Assembly: GCA_045644325.1 (NCBI GenBank)
Contig: JAZRGT010000092.1
Span: 1-52,422, forward strand
Reading direction: 5' to 3'
DNA from: CAG-390 sp045644325
GTDB lineage: Bacteria > Bacillota > Clostridia > Oscillospirales > CAG-272
DNA: 52,422 nt
Shown: one piece after another, positions 23,240-30,816 of the stretch
How positions within the stretch are numbered: the first letter of the stretch is position 1
How the letters are laid out: every line of letters starts with the position of its first letter
Translations under genes and position numbers: made by a program
The notes under the pieces: generated by a model
Database searches by the model: none
The model's input: the letters and a program-made list of their open reading frames with translations, nothing else
Told to the model about the DNA's origin: nothing

Positions 23240-24310
23240 AAGCTCCTTGCGCTTATCGCGGCGCACCTTGTTGATATGCCGCTCAAAATCGCCGTTCGCG
23301 AGCAGCCGCGCCACGACGTGCTGCTCGAAGGTGGGTACGGTGCAGGAATAAAACCCGAGCCGAGCGTCAAATTCTGCGACGAGCTTTTGGGGCAGAACCA
23401 TATAACCGAGTCGCAGAGAGGGGGAGATCGTTTTTGAAAAGGTGTTGAGATAGATCACGTTCCCCCCCGACGAGAGCGCGAAAAGGGTGTCCTCGGGCTT
23501 GGTGGAGACCGAAAATTCGGATTCAAAATCGTCCTCGATAATGTATCGCTCGCCCGCATTTGACCAGCGGATGTACTCGTGCCGCTTGCTCGCGGACGCC
23601 GAAACGCCCGAGGGAAAGCTTCGGTAGGGCGTGGTATGGAGCACGCTTGCAGAAGTTCCTGCGAGGGCGGCACTGTCGATGCCGTCGGCGGAGAGGGGCA
23701 GAGGATCGTAAGCCACCTCCGAGGCGCGGTAGACCTGCTCGATTTTCTTGTAGGACGGGTACTCGATGCCGTAGGTTCTGCTCCGACCGAGGAGCTCGAT
23801 GATCAGGCCGTAAAGATACTCCGCGCCCGAGCCGATGACGATCTGCTCAAGGTCGACGTTGATGCCTCGGTTTCTTGAAAGATAGTGCTTGATAGCAAGG
23901 CGAAGCTCGGGGCAGCCCTTGTTCTGCGACTTTTCAAGGATCGCGTCGCCGAGCTCGCTGATGACGTTGCGCATCGTTCTTGCGAGCACCGAAAAAGGAA
24001 AATCGGGGCTCGAATGAGAGTGATTTGCGACGGTGCGGAGCTCCGACGTGGGTGGCAGGGCAAAGCCGTCCGAGCCTCGGAAGATCACGAAAAATCCGCT
24101 CCGCTCCCGCGATTCGACGTAGCCCTCGTCGCAAAGCAGAGCGTAGGCGTGCTCGACCGTCACGGTGCTCGTTTCGGTCTCGTCGGCAAGCAGACGCTTG
24201 GAGGGGAGCTTCGATGAGTAGGCGTAGTTGCCGTTTATGATGTCGTCCTTGATCTGCCGGTAGATCTGCAGATAGGCGGGGCGTATGCTTTTGTCAACCT
24301 TGTATTTCAT
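23222..24310 (-). CDS. MocR/PdxR-type transcription regulator (GntR HTH plus aminotransferase-like domain), C-terminally short
   Basis: 362 aa against about 450-490 for the family. A winged-helix GntR domain spans about 10-78 (LPSKRLLADETETSTVTVEHAY). An aminotransferase fold begins at about 105, with IEDDFESEF and the PLP lysine K293 in TFSKTISPSLRLGYMV. The last ~90 residues of the small domain are absent and the reading frame ends inside a terminator. It diverges from pyridoxal kinase, so it probably senses PLP and controls pdxK as PdxR proteins do. Truncated function or a recent deletion is possible. Confidence 0.82.
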   Translation of the reverse strand: MKYKVDKSIRPAYLQIYRQIKDDIINGNYAYSSKLPSKRLLADETETSTVTVEHAYALLCDEGYVESRERSGFFVIFRGSDGFALPPTSELRTVANHSHSSPDFPFSVLARTMRNVISELGDAILEKSQNKGCPELRLAIKHYLSRNRGINVDLEQIVIGSGAEYLYGLIIELLGRSRTYGIEYPSYKKIEQVYRASEVAYDPLPLSADGIDSAALAGTSASVLHTTPYRSFPSGVSASASKRHEYIRWSNAGERYIIEDDFESEFSVSTKPEDTLFALSSGGNVIYLNTFSKTISPSLRLGYMVLPQKLVAEFDARLGFYSCTVPTFEQHVVARLLANGDFERHINKVRRDKRKELAGGIK

Positions 24311-24403
24311 CTGGTTATATAATTTTCTCCGTTTCTGACCATTTTAATATCATCAGAAATATTATATAATAAATCCAGTAAAATTTCAAGGAGAAATTGA
24401 AAA
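24311..24403. promoter_or_regulatory. Divergent pdxR-pdxK control region
   Basis: 93 bp. A -10 TATAAT (24365-24370) for pdxK has only a weak -35 (TTTTAA, 24342-24347), as expected for an activator-dependent promoter. A dyad, TCTGA...TCAGA (24334-24357), spans that -35 and is a candidate operator. AAGGAG precedes pdxK. Confidence 0.45.
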
Positions 24404-25234
24404 ATGGCTTACAAAAAAATTCTGACAATTCAAGATATATCCTGTGTTGGTCAGTGCTCGCTGACCGTTGCGCTCCCCATCCTCTCCGCTTGCGGACTTG
24501 AAACCTGCATCCTCCCCTCCGCCGTGCTCTCCACCCACACGGGCGGCTTCAGCGGATTCACCTTCCGTGACCTCACCGACGATATGCCCGCGATTCAGGC
24601 GCATTGGCAGAAGGAAAATATCAAGTTCCGCGCGATCTATACCGGTTATCTCGGCAGCATCAAGCAGATCGGATACGTTCAGAGCATCCTCTCGACGATG
24701 GGAACCGACGATTGCGTCCGCATCGTTGACCCCGCAATGGCGGATAACGGCAAGCTCTATTCGATCTTCGATATGGACTACGTCGAGGCGATGAAGCCCC
24801 TCTGCGGCTCGGCTGACATTCTGATCCCGAACATCACCGAGGCGGCGTTCCTCACCGGAAGCGAATACCGCGAGAGCTACGACGAGGCATACGTCACCGA
24901 GCTTTGCGAAAAGCTCTGCGCGCTCGGCGCGAAGACCGTGGTAATGACCGGAGTCGGCTACCGCGAGGGCAAGACGGGCGTAGCGGTATACACGGACGGC
25001 AAAATGAGCCACTACGAGCACGATAAGATCGGCAAGGGCGCACACGGCACGGGCGACATCTACGCCTCCGCCTTCACGGGCGCGCTGATGAACGACAAGG
25101 ACATCTTCGAAGCGGCAAAGATCGCGGCGGACTATACCGTAAAGTGCATCATCAACACCCAGGGCGACCCCGACCACTGGTACGGCGCAAAGTTCGAAAC
25201 CGCGCTGCGTGATCTGATTGATATGTTGGCATAA
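24404..25234 (+). CDS. pdxK: Pyridoxal/pyridoxamine kinase (PdxK/PdxY type)
   Basis: 276 aa ribokinase-superfamily enzyme phosphorylating pyridoxal, pyridoxamine or pyridoxine with ATP. It has the N-terminal TIQDISCVGQCSL, STHTGGF at the substrate site, VDPAMADNG (109-116), IPNITEAAFLTG and the catalytic AHGTGDIYASAF (D218). AAGGAG is 10 nt upstream. The adjacent divergent MocR gene fits vitamin B6 salvage control. Confidence 0.93.
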   Translation: MAYKKILTIQDISCVGQCSLTVALPILSACGLETCILPSAVLSTHTGGFSGFTFRDLTDDMPAIQAHWQKENIKFRAIYTGYLGSIKQIGYVQSILSTMGTDDCVRIVDPAMADNGKLYSIFDMDYVEAMKPLCGSADILIPNITEAAFLTGSEYRESYDEAYVTELCEKLCALGAKTVVMTGVGYREGKTGVAVYTDGKMSHYEHDKIGKGAHGTGDIYASAFTGALMNDKDIFEAAKIAADYTVKCIINTQGDPDHWYGAKFETALRDLIDMLA

Positions 25235-25235
25235 A

Positions 25236-25268
25236 TAAAACACCCTCGCGGTATGCGAGGGTGTTTTC
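25236..25268. terminator. Bidirectional terminator between pdxK and the 25270 gene
   Basis: AAAACACCCTCGC paired with GCGAGGGTGTTTT. It serves the convergent genes on both sides. Confidence 0.9.
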
Positions 25269-25269
25269 C

Positions 25270-25593
25270 TTATTTAAGATTAATTACGCTGTGCGTCAAG
25301 CAAAGCGTCAACTTTGCCTCCGCAAGCGCGGCGACGGTTGCGGGCGAGAGGTCAAATCCGCCGTTTGAAGTTCTGATCTGATGAACGATAAGCTCCGCGC
25401 TGCCGAGGTCGGAGCCAAAGTCCTTCCATAGCTTCGCTTTCGCGTCGATGCAGTCCTCGATCTCGTCAGCACCGCACACCGAGAGGGAAAGGCGAGTGCT
25501 TTCGAGGAGATTGGAGCTGACCAATTTGCGCAGTGGTGCGGGAAGCTTTGCCGCAGGCGTGTTTTTTAGACGGATATAAACGTAAAATACCAT
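25270..25593 (-). CDS. Hypothetical protein, 107 aa
   Basis: No family recognised. A soluble alpha/beta-looking sequence with LSLSVCGADEIEDC and LIVHQIRTSNGGFDLS. It overlaps the upstream gene by one base (TGATG), so the two are translated together. Confidence 0.65.
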   Translation of the reverse strand: MVFYVYIRLKNTPAAKLPAPLRKLVSSNLLESTRLSLSVCGADEIEDCIDAKAKLWKDFGSDLGSAELIVHQIRTSNGGFDLSPATVAALAEAKLTLCLTHSVINLK

Positions 25594-25913
25594 CAGTCCA
25601 CCCCCAAAGCGATCTTTCTTTCAGCCAAAAATTGCAGAAGCTCGTTCGTGAGCACGAGCTCGCGCGCCTTTTCGGTGCGGTGCGTGATATAGAGGCACAC
25701 GCTCTGCGCCTCGTTTATTATCTTTTCATAGGTGCGGCAGAGCTTGTAAACCGCATCCGCCGCGCTTGCGGCTTCGTAGACAGTAACGGTCGGCGTGTTA
25801 TAAACGTTGCCCTGCGCCGAGGGATTTATCGGGTGCTCACGCAATATATCCGCGCCGAGCGGCTCGTAACAGCGGAATTGAAGTGACAAAATATCGAATT
25901 CGTTTGAGTTCAT
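25593..25913 (-). CDS. Hypothetical protein, 106 aa
   Basis: Not recognised. No signal peptide or membrane segment. It is rich in short strands and helices (YNTPTVTVYEAASAADAVYKL) and is the first gene of a two-gene unit with its own consensus promoter. The pairing of two small soluble proteins with overlapping codons could suggest a partner complex, but this is inference. Confidence 0.65.
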   Translation of the reverse strand: MNSNEFDILSLQFRCYEPLGADILREHPINPSAQGNVYNTPTVTVYEAASAADAVYKLCRTYEKIINEAQSVCLYITHRTEKARELVLTNELLQFLAERKIALGVD

Positions 25914-25945
25914 ATTGTTCTCCGTTGTGAATTTGAGTTTGATTT

Positions 25946-25974
25946 ATTATAGCACAATATCGCGCGCGTGTCAA
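25946..25974 (-). promoter_or_regulatory. Promoter for the 25913-25270 gene pair
   Basis: Minus strand TTGACA (25974-25969), 17 bp, TATAAT (25951-25946). Confidence 0.85.
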
Positions 25975-26019
25975 TCAACCGTTTGGAGAGGGAAGGGCAA
26001 CCGAATGTGATGTGAATAT

Positions 26020-26505
26020 TTATAAATTTTTCTCGGTAAGCGCGACGGGGATTCTTACTAAGCGATTGATTTCAACTTTTTCGGAAATATCCTCATTGGA
26101 AGCGTAAAATTTGAAGTCGCTTTTCTCGCAAACTTCCTTCCAAGGAGTGGGATTTTGTTCTTTCACCCATTTTTTCTTTTCAAGATATTCGTCTTGGGTT
26201 TCAAAATAACCGCTCGCGTAAGGTGTGAAGTTGAATTCGGGATCATCAAATTCAGAGAAAGCGTATACGGTATAAGTTGCCCACATATAGATAAACTGAG
26301 GCAAAGAATCCCGCCCGGTCGAAAATGTTTCGCTGTAAGTGTGTACGGTCTTTGATTTTATGTCCTTGAATTCCGCGCCTCGCTTTTTCCAAGCGTTCTT
26401 TGCGGCTTCCTTGGAATCAAAAACGCCTAAAATAACAGGCGATTCAAATGCATTTTCGGTTTTCGCCTCGGGAATCGAAACCATGGTGTATAAGCTGTAC
26501 AGCAT
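26020..26505 (-). CDS. Hypothetical protein, 161 aa
   Basis: Not recognised. Soluble, rich in aromatic and charged residues, with an N-terminal YTMVSIPEAKTEN strand and a VFDSKEAAKNAWKKRG helix that resembles small ferredoxin-like domains. GAGGTG precedes the ATG. A promoter with TATAAT (26535-26530) and a weak -35 TTGCGC (26558-26553), 17 bp apart, lies upstream. It is monocistronic. Confidence 0.7.
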   Translation of the reverse strand: MLYSLYTMVSIPEAKTENAFESPVILGVFDSKEAAKNAWKKRGAEFKDIKSKTVHTYSETFSTGRDSLPQFIYMWATYTVYAFSEFDDPEFNFTPYASGYFETQDEYLEKKKWVKEQNPTPWKEVCEKSDFKFYASNEDISEKVEINRLVRIPVALTEKNL

Positions 26506-26602
26506 ATTTTCACCTCATTTTTTTTATTTATTATATCATAAAAATTCGGGTAGCGCAAGGGAATATAATAAAAAGCTTTTCCGACTACGTCGGCAAACGA
26601 AG

Positions 26603-27457
26603 CTATTTATTGTTTTTCAATTCCGCTTTGTATTTCTCTACTAAAGCGTCAAATTCCTTTATATATTTATCAAGTCTTGCCTGTCCTTTTGGCAGATCAA
26701 GCCCTGGCTTTCTGTATCCGCAAACTCTGACGTCATTCAGTATTGCATCTTCCGTATTGTATGCTCCCATTGAATTGCCTTCAATGTGAGGATATTTGGC
26801 ACACATATATGCAATTTCCTCCGTGGTAAACATTCCTGCGGGAAAATCGAATCTTCTGAGACTCGGCACACTATCCAAAACGCTTGAATCTCTGTTTTCG
26901 AGCTTGATATTGCGGAAGTACACTCTTTCCAAAGAATCCATTCCCCGCATCCATTCCAGACTGCTCATCGGGTAGTGCGTATCCATATCTCCGATAAACA
27001 CGATCTGTTTCAATCTTTTTGCATTTTGCAATGCAATCGGATTATAAGCAATTTTCTTTGTTGAATCAAGCCATAGGTATTCAAGCTTAGGGTTTTGTGA
27101 CATATCCCAAAGGGTGCTGTTGCGGATATTCCAATAAATACTGACACCTTGAAGGTTCTTCAGCTTTTCGAGAGGAGAAAAATCGGATATCAATTGGCAT
27201 TTGAAAAAGCTTAAAAATTCGTACTCTTTGCCGTAGTTTTCGATAAAATATTCAAAGCTTTTCTGCTCCATTCCGCAAATTTCAAGAAATTTTCTGCTTT
27301 TTCCTTTGCTCATTTCATAATCAACGTCATCGGGTGACATATTGCATGGAGAAAAAGCTCCGCTTGGATTCGGCTTGTTTCTTGAAACGTATAAACGCTT
27401 ATTTTCGTCTTCTGTGTAAATAAACCAGTCGTGACTCAAATTTTGTTTGCTGCTCAT
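26603..27457 (-). CDS. Leucine-rich-repeat-like hypothetical protein
   Basis: 284 aa from ATG 27457 (AAGGAGA 8 nt upstream). In-frame sequence further upstream runs through the hairpin array and tRNA remnant and is not coding. Residues about 100-215 contain irregular repeats of the type LEKLKNLQGVSIYWN, NPKLEYLWLDS, AKRLKQIVFIG, MDSLERVYFRN, VPSLRRFDFP, spaced 22-26 residues, typical of bacterial leucine-rich repeats. There is no signal peptide. Function unknown; protein binding is likely. Confidence 0.75.
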   Translation of the reverse strand: MSSKQNLSHDWFIYTEDENKRLYVSRNKPNPSGAFSPCNMSPDDVDYEMSKGKSRKFLEICGMEQKSFEYFIENYGKEYEFLSFFKCQLISDFSPLEKLKNLQGVSIYWNIRNSTLWDMSQNPKLEYLWLDSTKKIAYNPIALQNAKRLKQIVFIGDMDTHYPMSSLEWMRGMDSLERVYFRNIKLENRDSSVLDSVPSLRRFDFPAGMFTTEEIAYMCAKYPHIEGNSMGAYNTEDAILNDVRVCGYRKPGLDLPKGQARLDKYIKEFDALVEKYKAELKNNK

Positions 27458-27497
27458 ATTACGCTCTCCTTCGCCGTGTTGATGCTTTTCTGCTTTC

Positions 27498-27526
27498 ATT
27501 ATATCATAAAATCGTGGGGATTGCAA
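27498..27526 (-). promoter_or_regulatory. Promoter for the leucine-rich-repeat gene
   Basis: Minus strand TTGCAA (27526-27521), 17 bp, TATAAT (27503-27498). Confidence 0.7.
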
Positions 27527-27548
27527 GAAGATTTGGTGATCCCGCGTC

Positions 27549-27720
27549 CCAATCACGCCGAAGGCGTGTATATCATCAATTCCGAAGGAATTGCATATCA
27601 TCAACACGAAGTGTTGTATATCATCAAGCCGCAGGAAATACACGCTTCGCGTGATGATATACGCCTTCGGCGATGATATACACGCTGACGCGTGATGATA
27701 TGCCAAGCCTGCGGCTTGGA
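27549..27720. repeat. Palindromic hairpin array with CGAAG loops
   Basis: The left half holds hairpins CGCCGAAGGCG, ATTCCGAAGGAAT and ACACGAAGTGT, each followed by a spacer TG(T/C)ATATCATCA. The right half holds the reverse arrangement: spacer TGATGATATA with hairpins ACGCTTCGCGT and GCCTTCGGC. The complete array is thus a large imperfect palindrome of small palindromes. Nearly all loops are C-GAA-G when read in the stem orientation. Unequal stems argue against simple duplication. Confidence 0.75.
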
Positions 27721-27721
27721 T

Positions 27722-27757
27722 AAAAAAATTCCGAGAACATTGTTCTCGGAATTTTTT
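27722..27757. terminator. Perfect bidirectional terminator-like hairpin
   Basis: AAATTCCGAGAACA paired with TGTTCTCGGAATTT, A-run on the left and T-run on the right. On the minus strand it follows the tRNA-Trp 3' remnant. Confidence 0.8.
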
Positions 27758-27783
27758 GGCAGGGGCAGAAGGACTCTGAACCC
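27757..27783 (-). pseudogene. tRNA-Trp 3'-end remnant (possible attachment-site scar)
   Basis: 27 bp repeating the T-arm, acceptor strand and CCA of the intact tRNA-Trp at 27935, including GTCCTTCTGCCCCTGCCA, with one inserted base. The 5' two-thirds of a tRNA is absent. It lies in direct orientation 178 bp from the matching part of the intact gene. Confidence 0.65.
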
Positions 27784-27895
27784 GAAGCTCGCGCATAATT
27801 GGGATGGTGAGTTTTGTGCTGTGGTAGCGCGAGCTCTATTATTGTTTCGCTTTGCGAAACAATAAGGGGTTCATCGTCAATATGCACACAACAAT

Positions 27896-27932
27896 AAATA
27901 AAGCACCGAGCCTATTGGCTCGTTGCTTTATT
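27896..27932 (-). terminator. Terminator of tRNA-Trp
   Basis: Minus strand AAAGCAACGAGCC paired with GGCTCGGTGCTTT, followed by ATTTATT. Confidence 0.75.
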
Positions 27933-27934
27933 TA

Positions 27935-28010
27935 TGGCAGGGGCAGAAGGACTCGAACCCACGACCCATGGTTTTGGAGACCAGTACTCTACCAACTGAG
28001 CTATACCCCT
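27935..28010 (-). tRNA. tRNA-Trp (CCA anticodon)
   Basis: 76 nt with an encoded CCA end. The acceptor stem AGGGGTA pairs with TGCCCCT, the D-arm contains AGCTCAGTTGGTAGAGT, the anticodon loop CTCCAAA carries CCA, and the T-arm contains GGGTTCGAGTCC. Preceded by a perfect promoter and followed by a terminator. Confidence 0.96.
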
Positions 28011-28022
28011 ACGTACCAAAAT

Positions 28023-28051
28023 ATTATAGCATAAACTGACGCGAATGTCAA
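28023..28051 (-). promoter_or_regulatory. Promoter for tRNA-Trp
   Basis: Minus strand TTGACA (28051-28046), 17 bp, TATAAT (28028-28023). Start about 28016. Confidence 0.85.
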
Positions 28052-28103
28052 GCCTTTTTGAGTAATTTCTTTGAAATAACGAAAATTTCGGTGTAATGTG
28101 GGG

Positions 28104-28346
28104 GGAAGGAGCAAAATCCTCCCGCTTGCGGGAGGATTTACTCCTTCCAAAATGTCGGCGGGGCGCCGCCATTTTGAAGCACGGAGAGTTTTTCGCGCGG
28201 CTCTGGCGGTTTTCCGAAGGAAAATGGAGGCGGGAGCCGACAAGACAGAGTCGACTTTTGCCGTAGGCAAATATGTCTGCGGAGGTCGGCTTAAGGCTCT
28301 GCCTTAAGAAACCGCAAACTTTGAAAAGTTTGATCAAACTCTCTGT
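28104..28346. repeat. Composite structured repeat
   Basis: A 45-bp hairpin (GAAGGAG..CTCCTTC enclosing ATCCTCCCGC..GCGGGAGGAT, 28105-28148) is followed by a closed structure from 28178 to 28343 bounded by GGAGAGTTT / AAACTCTCTG. Inside is a module, GGTTTTCCGAAGGAAAATGG then GGAGCCGACAAGACAGAG and TGCCGTAGGCA, homologous to modules in the elements at 1850-2669 and 32500-32894. No ORF is credible here. Confidence 0.65.
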
Positions 28347-28358
28347 CTTTTTAATTTA

Positions 28359-28438
28359 AATGAAAATTTCCGAGCCGCAGGTGAGGAAATTCTCCATACC
28401 TCTGCCCTCTGCCCTCTGCCCTCTGCCCTCTGCACTTC
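28359..28438. repeat. Solo right half of a heptamer-array element (CCTCTGC type)
   Basis: AATTTCC..GGAAATT-type hairpin, a CATA junction, then five consecutive CCTCTGC heptamers. No matching left half nearby. Confidence 0.7.
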
Positions 28439-28474
28439 AAAATCCCCGACTCGATAAAGCCGGGGATTTCGATT
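28438..28474 (-). terminator. Terminator of the 28477 oxidoreductase
   Basis: Minus strand AAATCCCCGGC paired with GTCGGGGATTT, directly after the stop codon. Confidence 0.75.
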
Positions 28475-28476
28475 TA

Positions 28477-29658
28477 TTAAATTTCGGGGATTTTGATTTC
28501 AACCTCTCGTCCAAGCTCTGCGGATCTTGCGAGTCCGTCGATGATCGCCTGGTTGAGGATGATCTGGCTGGTGGGAACGGGTGCTGTGCCGCCGTTTTTG
28601 ACTGCCTCGACGAAGGAGCCGATCTTTTGTGCGATTCGGTCGGTCTTTGCGTTGATTATCGGGACCTTCAGCTCGGTCTGCAGACCTTCGACCTCTTTAT
28701 AGATCGTCATCTCGCCGCCGACGGTGCCGTTCCAGCACTCGGTCGAGGGGATGCGGAGTCCGCCCTCGGTGCCGAGGATGATGGTATCGCCGGGCGTGTC
28801 GAGGTTCATTGCCCACGAGATGCGGAAGTCGAGGATGATATCGCCTTCAAGACGGATAAATCCGCCCGCGAAATCGTCAACGCCGAATTTTTCGGAATAT
28901 TCCTTTGCAGTTTCGGGGGAATAACCGCTGTAATTCGGATCTTTACCGAAGCGGTTCGAGATCATACCAGTTGCCGTGAGGGGCTTGGGGTGGCCGATCG
29001 CGTTCATGATCATATCGATCGAGTAGCATCCGATATCGCCGAGCGCGCCGATTCCGGCTGTGTCGTCGCGGATAAAGGTATCCTTATTGCCCTTTGCGGG
29101 GATTCCGCGGCGGCGTCCGCCACCGGTCTGGATGTAATAGATCTTACCGAGCTCGCCCGACTCGCAGATCTTCTTGATCATCTGCATATTGGGGTCAAAT
29201 CTCGGCTGGAAGCCGATCGAGAGGATCTTGCCGGTCTCCTTTTCGACCTTCATTACCTCGATAGCCTCGTCGAGGGTGACGGTGAAGGGCTTTTCGAGGA
29301 GAACGTGAAGTCCCGCGCGCAGAGCTGCGATGGTGCAGTTAGCGTGCTGACGGTTATAGGTACAGATCGAAACGGCATCGAGCTTGAGGCTCTCGTCCGC
29401 GAGCATTTCCTCGTGATCCTTATAGTCGGTCTTTACGCCCTCGAGCTCATAAGCCGCAAAGAACTTTGCCGCCTTGCCGGGGACGATGTCGCATCCGGCA
29501 ACGATCTCGACGTCGGGTCTGCCGAGATATGCCTTCATATGCGAATTAGCGATTCCGCCCGTGCCGATAAAGCCGATGCGGACCTTTTTTGATGTATCAA
29601 CAGTCTTTTCCTCTACCGCAGTAAAGGTGTTAAGACCTGCCATTGACTTGTCTGACAT
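28477..29658 (-). CDS. Gfo/Idh/MocA family NAD(P)-dependent oxidoreductase, paralogue 1
   Basis: 393 aa. Rossmann loop GFIGTGGIA (29-37), cofactor-site EKP (122-124) and a C-terminal substrate domain with GALGDIGCYSIDMI. Family members oxidise or epimerise sugars and inositols. The sequence is highly similar along its length to the gene at 30816-31994 (both start with SMAGLNTF), so the two arose by duplication. The specific sugar is unknown. It probably acts in the same carbohydrate route as the esterase and isomerase downstream and upstream. Confidence 0.9.
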   Translation of the reverse strand: MSDKSMAGLNTFTAVEEKTVDTSKKVRIGFIGTGGIANSHMKAYLGRPDVEIVAGCDIVPGKAAKFFAAYELEGVKTDYKDHEEMLADESLKLDAVSICTYNRQHANCTIAALRAGLHVLLEKPFTVTLDEAIEVMKVEKETGKILSIGFQPRFDPNMQMIKKICESGELGKIYYIQTGGGRRRGIPAKGNKDTFIRDDTAGIGALGDIGCYSIDMIMNAIGHPKPLTATGMISNRFGKDPNYSGYSPETAKEYSEKFGVDDFAGGFIRLEGDIILDFRISWAMNLDTPGDTIILGTEGGLRIPSTECWNGTVGGEMTIYKEVEGLQTELKVPIINAKTDRIAQKIGSFVEAVKNGGTAPVPTSQIILNQAIIDGLARSAELGREVEIKIPEI

Positions 29659-29805
29659 TGTTTTGTTCCTTTCTTGATGAAGGATGTTTTACAATAATTT
29701 TATCAAATTATATTACGATCCTGTAAGGGACGGCGGCTCGACATCCCGAACAGCGCAAAAGATTAGAATTGTCAAAGTATAGGAGTTAATAACTAAATTG
29801 TATCT

Positions 29806-29946
29806 GTAGGGACCGACGTCCTCGGCGGTCCGAGCCCAATGGTATTATTGCTGTGCAATAAATCAATATAATTGAAATACAGTTTCCTGTTTTTAGACAC
29901 ATATATAATTTAATGCCCACGGACCGCCGAGGACGTCGGTCCCTAC
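29806..29946. mobile_element. 141-bp MITE-like element, copy 1
   Basis: Terminal inverted repeats of 27 perfect base pairs beginning GTAGGGACCGACGTCCTCGG, an AT-rich core of about 75 bp and no ORF. Copy 2 at 47431-47571 has the same length. The rest of 29659-30057 holds no gene. A hairpin at 30003-30039 (AGGGACTG..CAGTCCC) may end transcription of the esterase operon. Confidence 0.8.
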
Positions 29947-30057
29947 GGATATAGTATTATTGTGGGTTCTATCCTTTGTTCCCGATAAATCGGTGTGCAG
30001 TAAAGGGACTGTCGAGATGCGCAAGCGCGGCAGTCCCCTACTGATTTAATATTTATA

Positions 30058-30816
30058 TTACTTGTTTTCCGCAAAGAAAAACTTGATTGCCGGCACTATC
30101 CACCTATCCCAGAAATCCCAGGTGTGCGCGCCCGGTCCTTCCTCGTAGGTGTAGTCGAAGCCCTTGCCGACGAGGTGGTCTTTGAAGGCGATATTCTGCT
30201 TGTAAAGGAAATCCTCTGTGCCGCAGGCGATATAGAGCCTCGGCTTTTCCTTGTCTGCGGGGAAGGTGTCAACGAGGTGGAGAAGATCTTCCTCCGAGCC
30301 GGGGAATGAGGTTGCATAGTCCTCGCCCCAGTTGCAGATGCAGAGGTTCTTCCAGCCTTCGTCTTCGGATTTGCCGCCAAATTTCAGATTGAGGCATCCC
30401 GAAAGACCTGCCGCTGCGCAGAAACGGTCGGGGTTGCGAAGAGCGATCTTGATCGCGCCGTAGCCGCCCATCGAAAGACCCGCGATGAAGGTCTTTTCGC
30501 GCTTTTTGGTGATAAAAGGAAGGAGCTTGCCGATATATTCGGGAAGCTCGTGTGCCACGTAATCGAAGTAGCGGCAGCCGTGCTTCTGATTTGCATAAAA
30601 GCTGTTGCCGACGGCGGGCATAACGACCGCCATTCCGCGCGCACGCGCGTATCTTCCAATCGCGGAGCCGTTTATCCACGAGGTATGGTCGCCGTGCATA
30701 CCGTGAAGCAGGTAGAGCACGGGCATATCGTCGACTATGGCATCGGGAAGATAGATATTAACGGGAGTTCCCGCCCCGAGGGTATCGGGGCGGAAATTAA
30801 GTGTAAGATTCGGCAT
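30058..30816 (-). CDS. CE1-like / esterase D family carbohydrate esterase
   Basis: 252 aa alpha/beta hydrolase without a signal peptide. The nucleophile S115 lies in GLSMGGYG, with acid D202 in GTEDF and H231 in GPGAHTWDFW. The N-terminal NIYLPDA and YLLHGMHGDHTSW are typical of the esterase D / acetyl- or feruloyl-esterase group. Its start overlaps the stop of the upstream oxidoreductase (TGATG), so it probably deacylates a sugar handled by that enzyme. Confidence 0.88.
   Translation of the reverse strand: MPNLTLNFRPDTLGAGTPVNIYLPDAIVDDMPVLYLLHGMHGDHTSWINGSAIGRYARARGMAVVMPAVGNSFYANQKHGCRYFDYVAHELPEYIGKLLPFITKKREKTFIAGLSMGGYGAIKIALRNPDRFCAAAGLSGCLNLKFGGKSEDEGWKNLCICNWGEDYATSFPGSEEDLLHLVDTFPADKEKPRLYIACGTEDFLYKQNIAFKDHLVGKGFDYTYEEGPGAHTWDFWDRWIVPAIKFFFAENK

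Noticed and set aside
27549..27720. CRISPR array
   Set aside because: The repeated parts are short spacers between palindromes of different length. There is no constant direct repeat with 30-40-bp unique spacers, and no cas gene.
27458..27796. N-terminal extension of the leucine-rich-repeat protein to 397 aa
   Set aside because: The extension translates the hairpin array and tRNA remnant and lacks a ribosome site. ATG 27457 has AAGGAGA at the right distance and a promoter upstream.
27757..27860. Second complete tRNA gene
   Set aside because: Only the T-arm, acceptor strand and CCA are recognisable; there is no D-arm, anticodon stem or 5' acceptor strand.
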